This document shows positions 22,311 through 35,545 of a stretch of DNA of 64,000 nt, piece after piece. Under the pieces are notes generated by a model. It ran no database searches. It was not told where the DNA came from and saw only the letters and a program-made list of their open reading frames with translations. This DNA comes from Rosa chinensis (taxonomy: Eukaryota > Streptophyta > Magnoliopsida > Rosales > Rosaceae), in NCBI RefSeq assembly GCF_002994745.2, contig NC_037094.1, forward strand, positions 41,409,456 to 41,473,455, given 5' to 3'. The position numbers and the translations under genes were made by a program. Every line of letters starts with the position of its first letter. The stretch's first letter is position 1.

Positions 22311-22785
22311 AATGGCCAGGTAGGGGAGGGCGACCACGAGAGGTAGAATCCATTTTGGTATGAGCTACTCCCACATTGTGGTTTAGGCTCATTTGCACGC
22401 ACTTCTGGATTCAAGAACCTGTCATGAGCGTTGTCCCCTTCCTAGACACCATCCCACATAGGCTATACTTACTTGGATGAAAAAGATCCTAAGTGTGAAG
22501 ACAGTTCAATGAATGTTAATAAAGGCCGCCCTCAACCTTAAGGGACCTGAACTAGGTACCAATAAGGGGTTTAGGCCAATATTAATAAACACGACTTCAC
22601 CTATTCCTTCTTTAATTTACAACTTACAATAAAAATTTGTATTCAACAATATAAATAACAACCTAAGTAATTAATCTACTAATTTTCGACAATTACAAAA
22701 TAATTAACAAGTAATTTTTTTTTTTTTTTTTTTTCGGTCACAATATACAAAACAAATATTCACAATATGGCAAATGATTTTTCAA
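22311..22785 (-). other. 5' leader of element B (PBS-proximal part)
   Basis: Resumes after element F and carries the A-type shared leader block (about 22316-22600) and a poly(T) run near 22716-22734. The PBS follows. No coding capacity. Confidence 0.8.
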
Positions 22786-22803
22786 TCCCCGGCAACGGCG
22801 CCA
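22786..22803 (-). other. Primer-binding site of element B (tRNA-Asp)
   Basis: Minus-strand TGGCGCCGTTGCCGGGGA, five bases from the 5' LTR. Followed by TTGA, which extends complementarity to the LTR motif at about 22888-22898. Confidence 0.92.
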
Positions 22804-22808
22804 AAAAT

Positions 22809-25164
22809 TGATGTCGCTTTTGGGAGCGACCAATTTAACCCTGAAATGTCATTAGTAATATAAAGTAAATAGGGATCGTTCTATTCCGGGGATTGAGGGT
22901 ACACCTGTCATTGTCAAACAATTAAACAATTAAAACAAAGTATATTATTTACACAATATAGACATATTTACGAAAAAGGGGGGAATATTTTTGATTTTGG
23001 TTTTCGAAAATTAAACTAAGTTAAGAAAATAATTAAAATGCAAAAACATAAAAATATAAAAGGGATGCAAGAACAAAGATCAAAGTCGAAACTCATGATA
23101 AAAGTTGATTCAAGTTCACCATTGTTCATCATAGTCATGCAAGAGGAGTTGATCATGTGAAACGTTCAAAAGCAAACAATTTCCCATATTTTACTTTCAA
23201 TGCTAATTAACCTAAGCGAAAGCACCTAGATTACTCCTATCAAACATGCAATCAAACCCTAGAAAGCTAGTCAATCATGTCATGTTTAACGCATTAAGCA
23301 CCTAGAAAGGCTATCATCTCAAATGTGCAACTTAGTATGAAAAAGTCCACCTAATTGCAATCTTCTTTGATTAAATTCGGTTTTTGTACAAAACCTTTAC
23401 TACTTATCGATTCAAGAACACAAAACCAAAAAGTTGATCCATGTTCTCAAATTCGTAGCAACATTCACATAAAAACCCTAAATGTTTCGAACCATTCAAG
23501 ATTATCATACAAAAGATTTCTATCATGCAAATTTAATCAAACACTCACACAAAAGCAACCATAAATCGCAATATATGAATCTGAAAATTAACAATTAATC
23601 ATAAAATTTCAGAAAACAACATTTGTTCATACATATGTGTCAACTAAGGCAAAAACCAACGAAAATACAAAGCAAAGCTACAAGGAGAATCGGATTACAC
23701 CGTGATGAAGATGAGATGAATGAAGTGATGAATGGTCTCTTGAATTTCGAAAGCAATCTTCAAGGATGGTGATGGATGATGTGCACGGCTTGTCTTCTTC
23801 TTCCTTGGCCTTGCTTGCACTTCGTGGTTGCCCTAGAGGATGGAGATGAACACGGCTAGGCTAGAGAGAGTTTTCTGAATTTTCTTCAAAGTGTAAAACG
23901 TAAAAGTGGGAACTAGGAACTCCTTGACGTTGAGAAAGGGGAAGAATATATAGGAGCACGGCCTCCTTTGTTTCCAAACCGTCCAAAACCCTAGAGAAAC
24001 TCACGGCATGTGCTTGCTTCCTCCACATAATTTCCTCCAATGGTTTCTTGCCACATAAGCCCTATGAGGTGGTTCAACCAATCACAAAATTCCAATATTA
24101 ATTCCCTAAATAATTCTTGCCGAAATATGTAGATAATTTCTGATTTTATACACCAATTTCGGCAACAATATATTTAGAGAATAAAGGGGGATGAACCTAG
24201 ACTCCTTTGAGAGCTTTTTGTGTTCAACACATATTCTCTTTCCTTTAAAAGCTCCCTAAGAAATCTCCACGAAATCTCTTTATTTTTCTGATTTTTCCTC
24301 ACGGCAAAAACCCTAATTTCTCTCTTCATTATCTCTTGGCCGAATTCCCTAGGGTTTGCACGGCATTCCCTTGTTTTCCTCTTGGCTTGGACGGCTAGGA
24401 GTCTTCTAGGGTTTATCTCTTGATTTATTTCCATAAAAATAGCCCTAGAAAATCTCCCTAGAAAATCTCCTTTTAATTTCTGATTTTCCACGTCACCTCC
24501 TTGTTTCTCTCTTGCAAATTCACGGCAAAACCTCTTTAGGGCTAGGGTTTGCGTCACAAACCCTAGTTCCATGGGCTCTTGTGGGCTTTTATCCAATTAG
24601 CCGAAAATCCAACAAGTCTTGAGAGTTTTTGGGCCTCCATGCGTCACCTCTATGCCATGTCATCATCAAGAGTCTTCAAGAAGCTTCTCTCATGCCATGT
24701 CACTTCATTAATTCGATCTCCATTCATGGTTGGCTCAAGAGTCTTGTTTTGGCAAGCTTTCCTTTTCTGGACAGGGTTTCCTGGTTGGACCAGGAAAACT
24801 TCTTTTCTTCATTTCTGCTCATTTGTGCTTCCCTTTGTACTTCATCTTTTCTCCCTCCAACGTTGGCTAGCTTCTCTCTCCATTTGTGAGCTCGTTTCAG
24901 CTCATTTGTGACAAGGACCTGAAAATAGAAACTAGTAAGAAAAATAGAAACTTTCCTAAAATGAAAAATGGCAACTTTCCTAAACTGAAAATGGGAAACT
25001 TTCTAAAAATGAAAAATAGAAACTACCGAAAATAGAAACTTTCTACAAATAGGAATTTTCCCAATCAAAGAATGGAAACTTTCCTAAACAGGGTTTTATT
25101 AAGGAAATAACGCAGAAAATGTAGGGAAATGCAGTTAAAACGTCGCATTAAAATGCTCCTATCA
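22809..25164 (-). repeat. 5' LTR of element B
   Basis: 2356 bp. The terminal hairpin GTCGCT/AGCGAC is perfect here. The minus-strand TATA region is at about 23944-23953. It retains the U3 segment missing from the 3' LTR. Ends GCTCCTATCA, then TSD AATTA. Confidence 0.95.
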
Positions 25165-26471
25165 AATTATGATTGGTTGGAACACATCACAAGACTTACT
25201 TGGCATTCTATGATTGGTTGGACCACATCACAAGCTTACTTGGCGAATTATCATTGGTTGAAGCTATGTGGAAAATTCTGATTGCTTTGTGAACCCTAGC
25301 CATGCTCCTATATAAAACTCCTCCTTTCTCAACGTCAAGGGTTCCTCTCCCCCATACAATTTACACTTTAGAAAAAAATCAGAAAATCTTCTTAGCATAG
25401 CCGTGAGTTTCTCCATCCTCTAGTCATCTCCACGAGTTCAAGCAAGGCCAAGGGAGAAGAAGCATAGCCGTGAGCATCCATCATCCATCTCCAACCTTGA
25501 AGCTTGCTTTTGAGATTCAAGAGACCACCACATCAATCGTTCATCACCATCTCCATCTCACGGTATAATCCGATTCTCCTTTGTAACCTTTGCTTTGAAT
25601 TTCGTTGGTTATGAACTAGTTGACATATGTGTTTGAACAAATATTAATTTCTGGAATTTTTATGATTAATTGAGAATTTTCAGATTCATATTATTGTGAT
25701 TCGAGAGTTGCTTATGTGGGTTTGTTTAATTAAATTTGCGTTATAGGTAACTTTTGTATTTTAATCTTATGTGGTTGCAAACACTTAGGGTTTCGATATA
25801 ATTGGTGCTAGGTTTAAGAACATGAAATCGACTTTTCGTTTTGTGTAAACTTGAATCAAAGTAGTAAAGGTTTTGTACAAAGATCGAATTTAATTAACGA
25901 GGATTGCAATTAGGTGGACTTTTCCATACTAAGTTGTACACTTAAGTTGATAGCCTTTCTCTATGTGTAATGCGTTAAACATGACATGATTGACTAGCTT
26001 TCTAGGGTTTGATTGCATGTTTGATAGGATTAATCTAGGTGCTTTCGCTTAGGTTAATTAGCATTGAAAAGTAAAAAATGAGAATTCATTTGCTTTCGAA
26101 TGTTTCACATGATCAACTCCTTTCTCATGACTTAGATGAACAATATTAGGGTTTGAATCAATTTTAATCATAAGTTTCGGTTTTGATCTTTGTTCTCTCA
26201 CTCCATTTGTGTCTTTATGTTTTTGTGTTTTATTTGTTTTCTTTACTTAATTTATTTTCGAAAACCCAAAAACAAATTCCCCCCTTTTTCGTATAAAATG
26301 TTTATAGTTGTGAATATATTTGTGAATATTATACTTTGTTTTAATTTTAATTGTTTAATTGGTTGACAATGACAGGTGTACCCTCAATCCCCGGAATAGA
26401 ACGATCCCTACTTACTTTTACTACTAATGACATTTCAGGGTTAAATTATGCGCTTGCTTTTAGGCGCATCA
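25165..26471 (+). mobile_element. Solo family A LTR, right part
   Basis: Continues the LTR that starts at 3468 (first five bases are the element B TSD). It has the triple CCAAT repeat, a TATATAAA box near 25310 and the conserved block near 26374. The perfect terminal hairpin ATGCGC/GCGCAT ends GGCGCATCA at 26471. TSD AAATT follows and no PBS, confirming a solo LTR. Confidence 0.93.
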
Positions 26472-26476
26472 AAATT

Positions 26477-26651
26477 TGATATAGTAGGTTGAGTAGAAGT
26501 TATAGTTGAAAGCATGTCCAGGTTTGTGAAATTTTGGGTAGCCCATATTTAGGGGAGGTTCTGCCGAATTTTCGGTAGGATTTCGCTTAATGTGGGCCCC
26601 GCAGGCTCGTATCCAGGTAATTGGGGTGATTCCTAGGTCGGGTCCTGTCAA
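26477..26651. other. Unidentified LTR-like sequence (right part)
   Basis: Continuation of 2171-3467 after the solo LTR. It contains GTGGGCCCCGCAGGCTCG and ends GGGTCCTGTCA, where it meets an old A-like LTR relic in the reverse direction. Possibly the 3' end of a chromovirus-type LTR. No coding signal. Confidence 0.45.
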
Positions 26652-28249
26652 AAACACAAATACAAGAATGAAATGTAAGAAACAAAGATTAAAACCAAGT
26701 TCATGATTAAATTCGAATTGACCTCATAGTTGTTCTTCCAAGTCATGTGAAAGGAGTTGATCATGTGAAACATTAGAAAGCAAACGATTTCCCATATTTT
26801 ACTTTCAACGCTAATTAATCTAAGTGAAAGCACAAAGACTAACCCTATTAAACATGCATTCAAGCTCTAGAAAGCTAGACAATCATACATATTCAACGCA
26901 ATAGACACATAGAAAGGCTATCAACTCAAGTGTACAACTTAGTATGAATAAGTTCATCTAATTGCAATTCTTTTCAATTGAATTCGATCTTTGTCCAAAA
27001 CCTTTACTACTTTCGATTTAAGTTCATAACACAAGAAGTTGAATCATGTTCTTAAATCTAGCACCACTCATACATAAACCCTAAAAGTTTCGAACCAATT
27101 AAGATTAACATACAAGAGATATCAATTAAGCAAATTCAATCGAACAATCACACATAAGCAACTTTGGAATCACAACGTAGGAATCGAAATTCTTTATTCA
27201 ATCATAAATTTTCAGAATATAAACCTTGTTCAAACATCAATGTTAACTAGAACAATCTCTAATGAAATCAAACAAGGAAAATCAAAAGTGATTACAAGAA
27301 AGAAGGTTGAATTACACCGTGAATGGAGATGGTGATGAAGAACTCGAATGATGAACTAATGGAACTTGAAAGCAAGCTTCAAAATGGCATGGCTTCAAGG
27401 TGGAATGATGGAGATGACACGGCTTCTTCTTGCTTCTTCCTCCCTTGCTTGAAAACGCAGAAGATGAACTAGAGAATGGAGAGAGCTTTCGCGTAGAGAG
27501 AATTTTCTGAATTATGTGGTGTATGAGACGTCTAGGGTAGAGAGTATATATAGGGAGTGGCCAAACTTGGTCTCCAAGTCGTGGATTTTCTGTTATTTTC
27601 CAAGTAATTAAATTAATAACTCCCCGATGGTAGAACAACATGCCACTCTCCGAGTAGGAGAGATGGGGCCTTGATCCATTTTGCCGAAAATCCAACTCAA
27701 ATCCATAGAGTTCTTGGGCCTCGTTGCTTCAACTTCAAGCCTTTTCATCCTCCAACGTCAAGACACTTCCTTTTTCCATTTCTTTTTCATGGTTGCGTTG
27801 GAAACTTGCTTGGTAAGTCTTCCTCCATTTCGCAGGGTTTCCTGGTTGGAACAGGAAAGCTTATTTCTTCATTTATGCTCAATTGTGTGGCCCTTTTCAT
27901 CTCATATTCGCTCGTCTTGACGTTCGCAAGCTCCTCTTTCCATTCGTGAATTCATTTCCACTTTTTAGCTCGGAGGTCCTGAAAATAGAAACTTTCCTGT
28001 TTTGAGAAATAGAAACTTCTAAAAATGAAAAATAGAAACTTACTAAAAATAAAAATAGAATCTTTCCTAAACTAAGAATGGAAACTTGCCAAAAATGAGA
28101 AATAAAAACTACAGAAATGGAAACTTTCTACAATAAGGAACTTTCCCAATCAAAGAATGGAAACTTTCCCAAACAGGGATTTTTCAAGGAAATGGCGCAG
28201 AAAATGTAGGGAAATGCAGTTAAAACGTCGCATTAAAATGCTCCTATCA
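26652..28249 (-). repeat. Old, truncated A-like LTR (reverse)
   Basis: About 1.6 kb, clearly related to but diverged from the A LTRs. It has the AAACCTAG-type R-U5 sequence, a TATATATA box near 27545 and U3 GAAACTTTCC repeats from about 27985. It ends GCTCCTATCA at 28249. The U5 end is missing, cut by the sequence ending at 26651. Confidence 0.82.
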
Positions 28250-28941
28250 TTTATGAACAGTGATTTTCCAAACTTCTCTCTTCTAGGGCTTAGGATTTGC
28301 TTTCGCTTTTAGTGAAATGGCTTCTAAATCTTTAAATGCTTTTTTCTAGTGACATTCAAAGCCCTAGTTATTCTTTCAAACAATTTGATCACTTTGTTTC
28401 CATTTGACTTTATGAACAGTGATTTTCCAAACTTCTCTCTCCTAGGGTTTAGGATTTGCTTTCGCTTTTAGTGAAATGGCTTCTAAATCTTTAAATGCGT
28501 TGTTCTAGTGAGATTCAAAGCCCTAGTCATTCTTTCAAGCAATTTGATCAGTTTGTTTCAATTTGAGTTTATGAACTGTGATTTTCCAAACTTCTCTCTT
28601 CTAGGGTTTAGGATTTGCTTTCACTTTTAGTGAAATGGTTTCTAAATCTTTAAATGCGTTTTTCTAGTGACATTCAAAGCCCTAGTTGCTAATTGAAACA
28701 ATTTGATCACTTTGTTTCAATTTGAGTTTATGAACAATGATTTTCCAAACTTCTCTCTTCTAGGGTTTAGGATTTGTTTTCGCTTTTAGTGAAATGGCTT
28801 GTAAATCTTTAAATGCGTTGATCTAGTGAGATTCAAAGCCCTAGTTGCTAATTGAAACAATTTGATCACTTTGTTTCAATTTGAGTTTATGAACAGTGAT
28901 TTTCCAAACTTCTCTCTTCTAGGGTTTAGGATTTGCTTTTA
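28250..28941 (+). repeat. 159-bp tandem repeat array, left part
   Basis: ATGAACAGTGATTTTCC or a close variant recurs at 28253, 28412, 28571, 28730 and 28889, exactly every 159 bp. Units are highly similar. The array is interrupted at 28942 by element E and continues at 37560. No open frame persists. Confidence 0.95.
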
Positions 28942-30956
28942 TGATGCGCCTAAAAGCAAGCGCATAATTTAACCCTGAAATGTCATTAGTAGTACGTAAT
29001 AAATAGGGATCGTTCTATTCCGGGGATTGAGGGTACACCTGTCATTGTCTAACAATTATACAATTAAAATTAAAACAAAGTATAATATTCACAGAGATAT
29101 TCACAACTATAAACATTGTACACGAAAAGGGGGGATTTTGTTTTTGGTTTTTCGAAAATAAAACTAAGTTAACAAAACAATTAAAATGCAAAAACATAAA
29201 AATACGAATGGAATGAGAGAACAAAGATCAAAATCGAAACATATGATTAAAATTGACTCAAACCCTAATATTGTTCATCTAAGTCATGAGAAAGGAGTTG
29301 ATCATGTGAAACGTTCGAAAGCAAACAATTTCCCATATTTTACTTTTCAATGCTAATTAACCTAAGCGAAAGCACCTAGATTAATCCTATCGAACATGCA
29401 ATCAAACCCTAGAAAGCTAGTCAATCATGTCATGTTTAACGCATTACACATAGAGAAAGGCTATCAACTCAAGTGTACAACTTAGTATGGAAAAGTCCAC
29501 CTAATTGCAATCCTCGTTAATTAAATTCGATCTTTGTACAAAACCTTTACTACTTTGATTCAAGTTTACGCAAAACGAAAAGTCGATTTCATGTTCTTAA
29601 ACCTAGCACCAATTATATCGAAACCCTAAGTGTTTGCAACCACATAAGATTAAAATACAAAAGTTACCTATAACGCAAATTTAATTAAACAAACCCACAT
29701 AAGCAACTCTCGAATCACAATAATATGAATCTGAAAATTCTCAATTAATCATAAAAATTCCAGAAATTAATATTTGTTCAAACACATATGTCAACTAGTT
29801 CATAACCAACGAAATTCAAAGCAAAGGTTACAAAGGAGAATCGGATTATACCGTGAGATGGAGATGGTGATGAACGATTGATGTGGTGGTCTCTTGAATC
29901 TCGAAAGCAAGCTTCAAGGTTGGAGATGGATGATGGATGCTCACGGCTATGCTTCTTCTCCCTTGGCCTTGCTTGAACTCGTGGAGATGACTAGAGGATG
30001 GAGAAACTCACGGCTATGCTAAGAAGATTTTCTGATTTTTTTCTAAAGTGTAAAATTTTATGGAGAGGAACCCTTGACGTTGAGAAAGGGGGAGTTTTAT
30101 ATAGGAGCACGGCTAGGGTTCACAAAGCAATCAGAAATTTCCACATAGCTTCCACCAATAGGAATTCGCCAAGTAAGCTTTGTGATGTGGTCCAACCAAT
30201 CAGAGAATGCCAAGTAAGCCTTGTGATGTGTTCCAACCAATCATAATTCTCTAAAATACCTCCCTAATATTTAATTGCCGAATTTCCTTGAAATTATTCT
30301 GATTTTCTTCATGAATTTCGGCCAACATTCCTTTAGGGAATTTAGGGATGAATCTGGACGCCTTTTGAGCTTTTCCTTGGTGCACACATATTTTCCTTCC
30401 ATAAATATCTCCCTTGAATCTCTCTTTGCGTCATCTCCTTGATTATTTCTGATTTTCATGTTGGCAATCACACCAATTTACTCCTCCAACAATATTTCTT
30501 TCCATAAAAATCTCCCAAGAAAATCTCTCCTTGAAATCCTCAATCAATCATCTTCAATTCCCACGTTGTCACCTTGTTTTTCCTTAAGTATTACACGGCA
30601 AATTTAATCCCCAAGGAAAATATATTTTCCTTTTTTAAAAAAAACTCTTCCTTGGTTCTCTCCTCGCCATGTCATCTTCATGAAACTTCTCGTTCCATTT
30701 ATGAACTCAATTCAGCTTATTTATTCCAAAAACCTGAAAATAGAAGCTTTCTAAAATAAGAAATGGAAACTTTCTTAAACTAAAATGGAAACTTTCTAAA
30801 AATGGAAAATAGAAACTACAAAACGGAAACTTTCTACAATTAGGAACTTTCCCATTCGAAGAATAGAAACTTTCCTAAACAGAGTTTTATTAAGGAAATA
30901 ACGCAGAAAATATAGGGAAATAACAGTTAAAACGTCGCATTAAAATGCTCCTATCA
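28942..30956 (-). repeat. 3' LTR of element E
   Basis: 2015 bp family A LTR. The terminus TGATGCGCCTAAAAGC is identical to that of its 5' LTR. The promoter CCAAT repeat region (about 30130-30240) has diverged from the 5' LTR. Confidence 0.95.
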
Positions 30957-30971
30957 AATTCCCCCACACTT
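30957..30971 (-). other. Polypurine tract of element E
   Basis: Minus-strand AAGTGTGGGGGAATT directly next to the 3' LTR. Confidence 0.9.
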
Positions 30972-31848
30972 AGCTTTTGCTAGTCCCTTAGCAAAATCAC
31001 ACAAAGACTCAACTAAGACTCAACGAAAATTTAAAGACTCTACACAAACAATGACTCTATTGCCCTTCAACTTTTTGTCTCAACAATCTCTTACTTTCAC
31101 AACACCAAGATTAGCACTCCACCAAGAATCAATGTTTAAGCATTCGAGAGTTAATTGAAACACATAATTTACACATACACAAGTAGGACTTGGTTGTAAC
31201 AACGGTGGTGGGTTCTGTTAAGCATGTTTCAGACAAGTATGATTCATATCCTCATAAGGTATATCCACTCTTTCTTCTCTCAGATCAAGGCAATGCTTAG
31301 AAGCTTATTATCACTCAATTATATGTGAGAGAAAATATTTTGAGGCAATCAAATAATAGCTCACATATATAAGAAACGAAAAGCACTAAAGAATATAATT
31401 TTTTTTTTCAAAAGATCTCATGAAAGATACCGACTACTTGCACGGATGGACCCAAGCCATAGGTTCAACTCTTGTAACTCATCTCCACAGATCAAAGGCT
31501 GTCCCATCTTAAGGATCAAGAAGGTCCTCTCAAAGGTTGTAATGGGGCTAAGACTCAAGGTTTTAAGAAATGAAAGGGTAAGGAATTTAACAAAGTGTCC
31601 TAAAAACCTAGCAGAGCTCATGTAACTGTAGAGACTTCTAGAAATCCACCAAGCAAAACGTCACACCCATAGAGGCTAAACAAAAGGACCTAATGTCTTG
31701 ATGTTGGACCCAAACTTCATTCTAAAATTCCTTTGAACTCTAGTGAACTGGACAAAGACCAAATTTTTCTGTAATGGGCCTTCAATTTAAAACAAACTCC
31801 AAACTCACCAAGTATGGGAGACTAAATTCCATAAACATTTTTTTTTTT

Positions 31849-34483
31849 CCTAGCCGTGTACAAACTTTTTTTCTTTTCATTTTTTTCTTCACGGCTTTCA
31901 CATATATTTTTCTTTTCATGGACAAGTCTACCCCCACACTTGAACTTTCACCTCTTCTCAATCTTCATTCTCAATGCCAAATCCTTAAGTAAAGTCCCAA
32001 AAGATAGCTCCACTAAGTTTTTAGAACAAAGGGTAGGAGTGTAGCTATACTAAGATTCAGGGTTAAGGATTTTAAGGGTGATGAAAGAAAAGGCTTAATG
32101 TAGGCTCAAAGGGGTTAAACTAGGGGAGTCCCACAACGGGCACAAATAGGGACACAAGTTTATTTGGCAATGGTGGTAATTCCTAAGGTACCTCTATCCT
32201 TTCCAGAATCAGGGACATGTATTGATAAAACGTCTCAACAAGCACAAGAGTGAATTCTAGCATTCTCTAGTCCATCAAACTTAATCTATGGCAAGTAATC
32301 AATCAAATGAAAGAATAATGAGATCATCAAAACATCGCCAAGAAAATAAGAATATATTTTTCATTTATCACTCCAAGAAAAAGGGACATGGGCTCAATAT
32401 CTCACATGGGCTTTTATGAATCAAAACTCATCTTAACATGCTCATATTCTGTACCAAGGTCACAAAATCCATATCCACTACACATGCATACATTTTTCAT
32501 ATATCTCAATTAACCAAAGAATACCATTTAAAATCATCTCAATATTGTGATCCTCTTTTAGCCATAATTTCAGAGATATAGAATCATCCTAGACAGTTGA
32601 AAGACATCCTATGACTCGAAAATAAAAACAAAGGACTAAGACTCACGGCTACAATAAATTTTTTTTTTTTGACATTTTTCGATTTTTTTTGTATTTTCCA
32701 ATATATATGACTACATTTTTCGATTTTTTTTTTCCTAGCCGTGTACAAACTTTTTTTCTTTTCATTTTTTCTTCACGGCTTTCACATATATTTTTCTTTT
32801 CATGGACAAGTCTACCCCCACACTTGAACTTTCACCTCTTCTCAATCTTCATTCTCAATGCCAAATCCTTAAGTAAAGTCCCAAAAGATAGCTCCACTAA
32901 GTTTTTAGAACAAAGGGTAGGAGTGTAGCTATACTAAGATTCAGGGTTAAGGATTTTAAGGGTGATGAAAGAAAAGGCTTAATGTAGGCTCAAAGGGGTT
33001 AAACTAGGGGAGTCCCACAACGGGCACAAATAGGGACACAAGTTTATTTGGCAATGGTGGTAATTCCTAAGGTACCTCTATCCTTTCCAGAATCAGGGAC
33101 ATGTATTGATAAAACGTCTCAACAAGCACAAGAGTGAATTCTAGCATTCTCTAGTCCATCAAACTTAATCTATGGCAAGTAATCAATCAAATGAAAGAAT
33201 AATGAGATCATCAAAACATCGCCAAGAAAATAAGAATATATTTTTCATTTATCACTCCAAGAAAAAGGGACATGGGCTCAATATCTCACATGGGCTTTTA
33301 TGAATCAAAACTCATCTTAACATGCTCATATTCTGTACCAAGGTCACGAAATCCATATCCACTACACATGCATACATTTTTCATATATCTCAATTAACCA
33401 AAGAATACCATTTAAAATCATCTCAATATTGTGATCCTCTTTTAGCCATAATTTCAGAGATATAGAATCATCCTAGACAGTTGAAAGACATCCTATGACT
33501 CGAAAATAAAAACAAAGGACTAAGACTCACGGCTACAATAAATTTTTTTTTTTTTTGACATTTTTCGATTTTTTTTGTATTTTCCAATATATATGACTAC
33601 ATTTTTCGATTTTTTTTTTCCTAGCCGTGTACAAACTTTTTTTCTTTTCATTTTTTCTTCACGGCTTTCACATATATTTTTCTTTTCATGGACAAGTCTA
33701 CCCCCACACTTGAACTTTCACCTCTTCTCAATCTTCATTCTCAATGCCAAATCCTTAAGTAAAGTCCCAAAAGATAGCTCCACTAAGTTTTTAGAACAAA
33801 GGGTAGGAGTGTAGCTATACTAAGATTCAGGGTTAAGGATTTTAAGGGTGATGAAAGAAAAGGCTTAATGTAGGCTCAAAGGGGTTAAACTAGGGGAGTC
33901 CCACAACGGGCACAAATAGGGACACAAGTTTATTTGGCAATGGTGGTAATTCCTAAGGTACCTCTATCCTTTCCAGAATCAGGGACATGTATTGATAAAA
34001 CGTCTCAACAAGCACAAGAGTGAATTCTAGCATTCTCTAGTCCATCAAACTTAATCTATGGCAAGTAATCAATCAAATGAAAGAATAATGAGATCATCAA
34101 AACATCGCCAAGAAAATAAGAATATATTTTTCATTTATCACTCCAAGAAAAAGGGACATGGGCTCAATATCTCACATGGGCTTTTATGAATCAAAACTCA
34201 TCTTAACATGCTCATATTCTGTACCAAGGTCACGAAATCCATATCCACTACACATGCATACATTTTTCATATATCTCAATTAACCAAAGAATACCATTTA
34301 AAATCATCTCAATATTGTGATCCTCTTTTAGCCATAATTTCAGAGATATAGAATCATCCTAGACAGTTGAAAGACATCCTATGACTCGAAAATAAAAACA
34401 AAGGACTAAGACTCACGGCTACAATAAATTTTTTTTTTTTTTGACATTTTTCGATTTTTTTGTATTTTCCAATATATATGACT
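31849..34483 (-). repeat. 885-bp tandem triplication in element E
   Basis: Copies at 31849-32733, 32734-33619 and 33620-34483 (last slightly shorter) differ by eye almost only in homopolymer length. The junctions join ATATGACT to CATTTTTCGATTTTTT before CCTAGCCG. A3 and D have a single copy, so this is a duplication in element E, not an ancestral repeat. Each copy contains a PPT-like motif (31929, 32814, 33699). Confidence 0.95.
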
Positions 34484-34687
34484 CAAAATAAAAGACTCAA
34501 ATATAAATCCCTTCCCCCACACTTAAATATTGCATTGTCCTCAATGTAATCAATCATAAGCATGCAATGAAACAATTAAGCATATAGGAATGGAATTTAC
34601 GAAAAGACTACAAAAATAAAGGAGAAAATTGAAAAGCAAAAGAAATAGGGAAAGAGAAAGCAAATCTGTGTTGTTGACTCCTTCACA

Positions 34688-34720
34688 GCTGCTTCTGAAT
34701 TGGGTTGCCTCCCAAGCAGC
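34688..34720 (-). other. Conserved compound hairpin in element E
   Basis: Same hairpin as in element B after pol: outer GCTGCTT/AAGCAGC and inner TTGGG/CCCAA stems. Confidence 0.65.
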
Positions 34721-34739
34721 GCTTGTATTTAACGTCTTT

Positions 34740-35522
34740 CAGCCAGACGGTACCTCCATTAAATAAAGTTAGTAACTATAATTAACAAAGAAATACAAAG
34801 TAAAAAAACAAGTAAAACTATGAATTACAAACTACAAGTATAATTAGCAAGTATATTGTACAAAAGACACAAGTAAGTACACAAGTGAGTAAAAAAAAAA
34901 AAAAAAAAAAAAAAGCACGAAAAATATTTACACAAGTGTTTTTTTTTGTACCTTAGTGTATCACAACATTTTATTTTGTTATAAATATTATTGATATCGA
35001 ATCTAATTCCAAGCGGTAAATCAAGTGGACATGCGGCCCAAGTATAGTCGTCTAGACACAAAGTCACTCTTACATCCTTTGGGCAACCTTACTGAAATGG
35101 CCAGGTGGGGGAGGACGAACACGAGAGGAAAAATCCATTTTGGCATGAGCTACTCCCACATAGTGGTTTAGGCCCATTTGTAAGCACTTCTGGATTCAAA
35201 AACCCGTCATGAACGTTGTCCCCTTCCTAGACACCATTCCACATAGGCTATACTTACTAGGATGAAAAAGGTCCTAAGTGTGAAGACAGTTCAACAAGTG
35301 TTAATAAAGGCCGCCCTCAACCTTAAGGGACCTGAACTAGGTACCAATAAGGGGTTTAGGCCAATATTAACAATCGCGACTTCACCTATTCCATTCAATT
35401 TACAACTTACATTTAAAACTCGTATTCAACAATATAAAAAACAACCTAAGTAAATTAATTAATCTATGTTTCGAAAAAAATATATACAACAAATATTCAC
35501 AATTTAACAAGTGATTTTTCAA
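34740..35522 (-). other. 5' leader of element E
   Basis: Non-coding. It holds a poly(A) tract at about 34890-34913, the shared leader block at about 35100-35385, and a deletion of about 190 bp relative to A3 near 34940. Confidence 0.7.
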
Positions 35523-35540
35523 TCCCCGGCAACGGCGCCA
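35523..35540 (-). other. Primer-binding site of element E (tRNA-Asp)
   Basis: Minus-strand TGGCGCCGTTGCCGGGGA, five bases from the 5' LTR. Confidence 0.92.
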
Positions 35541-35545
35541 AAAAT

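Larger units (their letters stand above)
4181..25164 (-). mobile_element. Element B: Athila-like Ty3/gypsy retrotransposon with broken gag-pol
   Basis: On the minus strand: 5' LTR 22809-25164, tRNA-Asp PBS 22786-22803, leader 22311-22785 and 14126-15313, gag-pol 14125 to 8477, 3' non-coding region, PPT 6496-6510, 3' LTR 4181-6495. TSD AATTA lies at 4176-4180 and 25165-25169. A second element (15314-22310) sits in the leader. Without it the element is about 14 kb. The two LTRs differ by only a dozen or so substitutions by eye plus one deletion of about 41 bp, so insertion was fairly recent. Three single-base deletions break gag-pol. No env-like ORF lies between pol and the 3' LTR. Confidence 0.95.

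Noticed and set aside
34890..34913. Poly(A) tract as a sign of a LINE or processed pseudogene
   Set aside because: It is the variable homopolymer present in the same leader position in all A-type elements.
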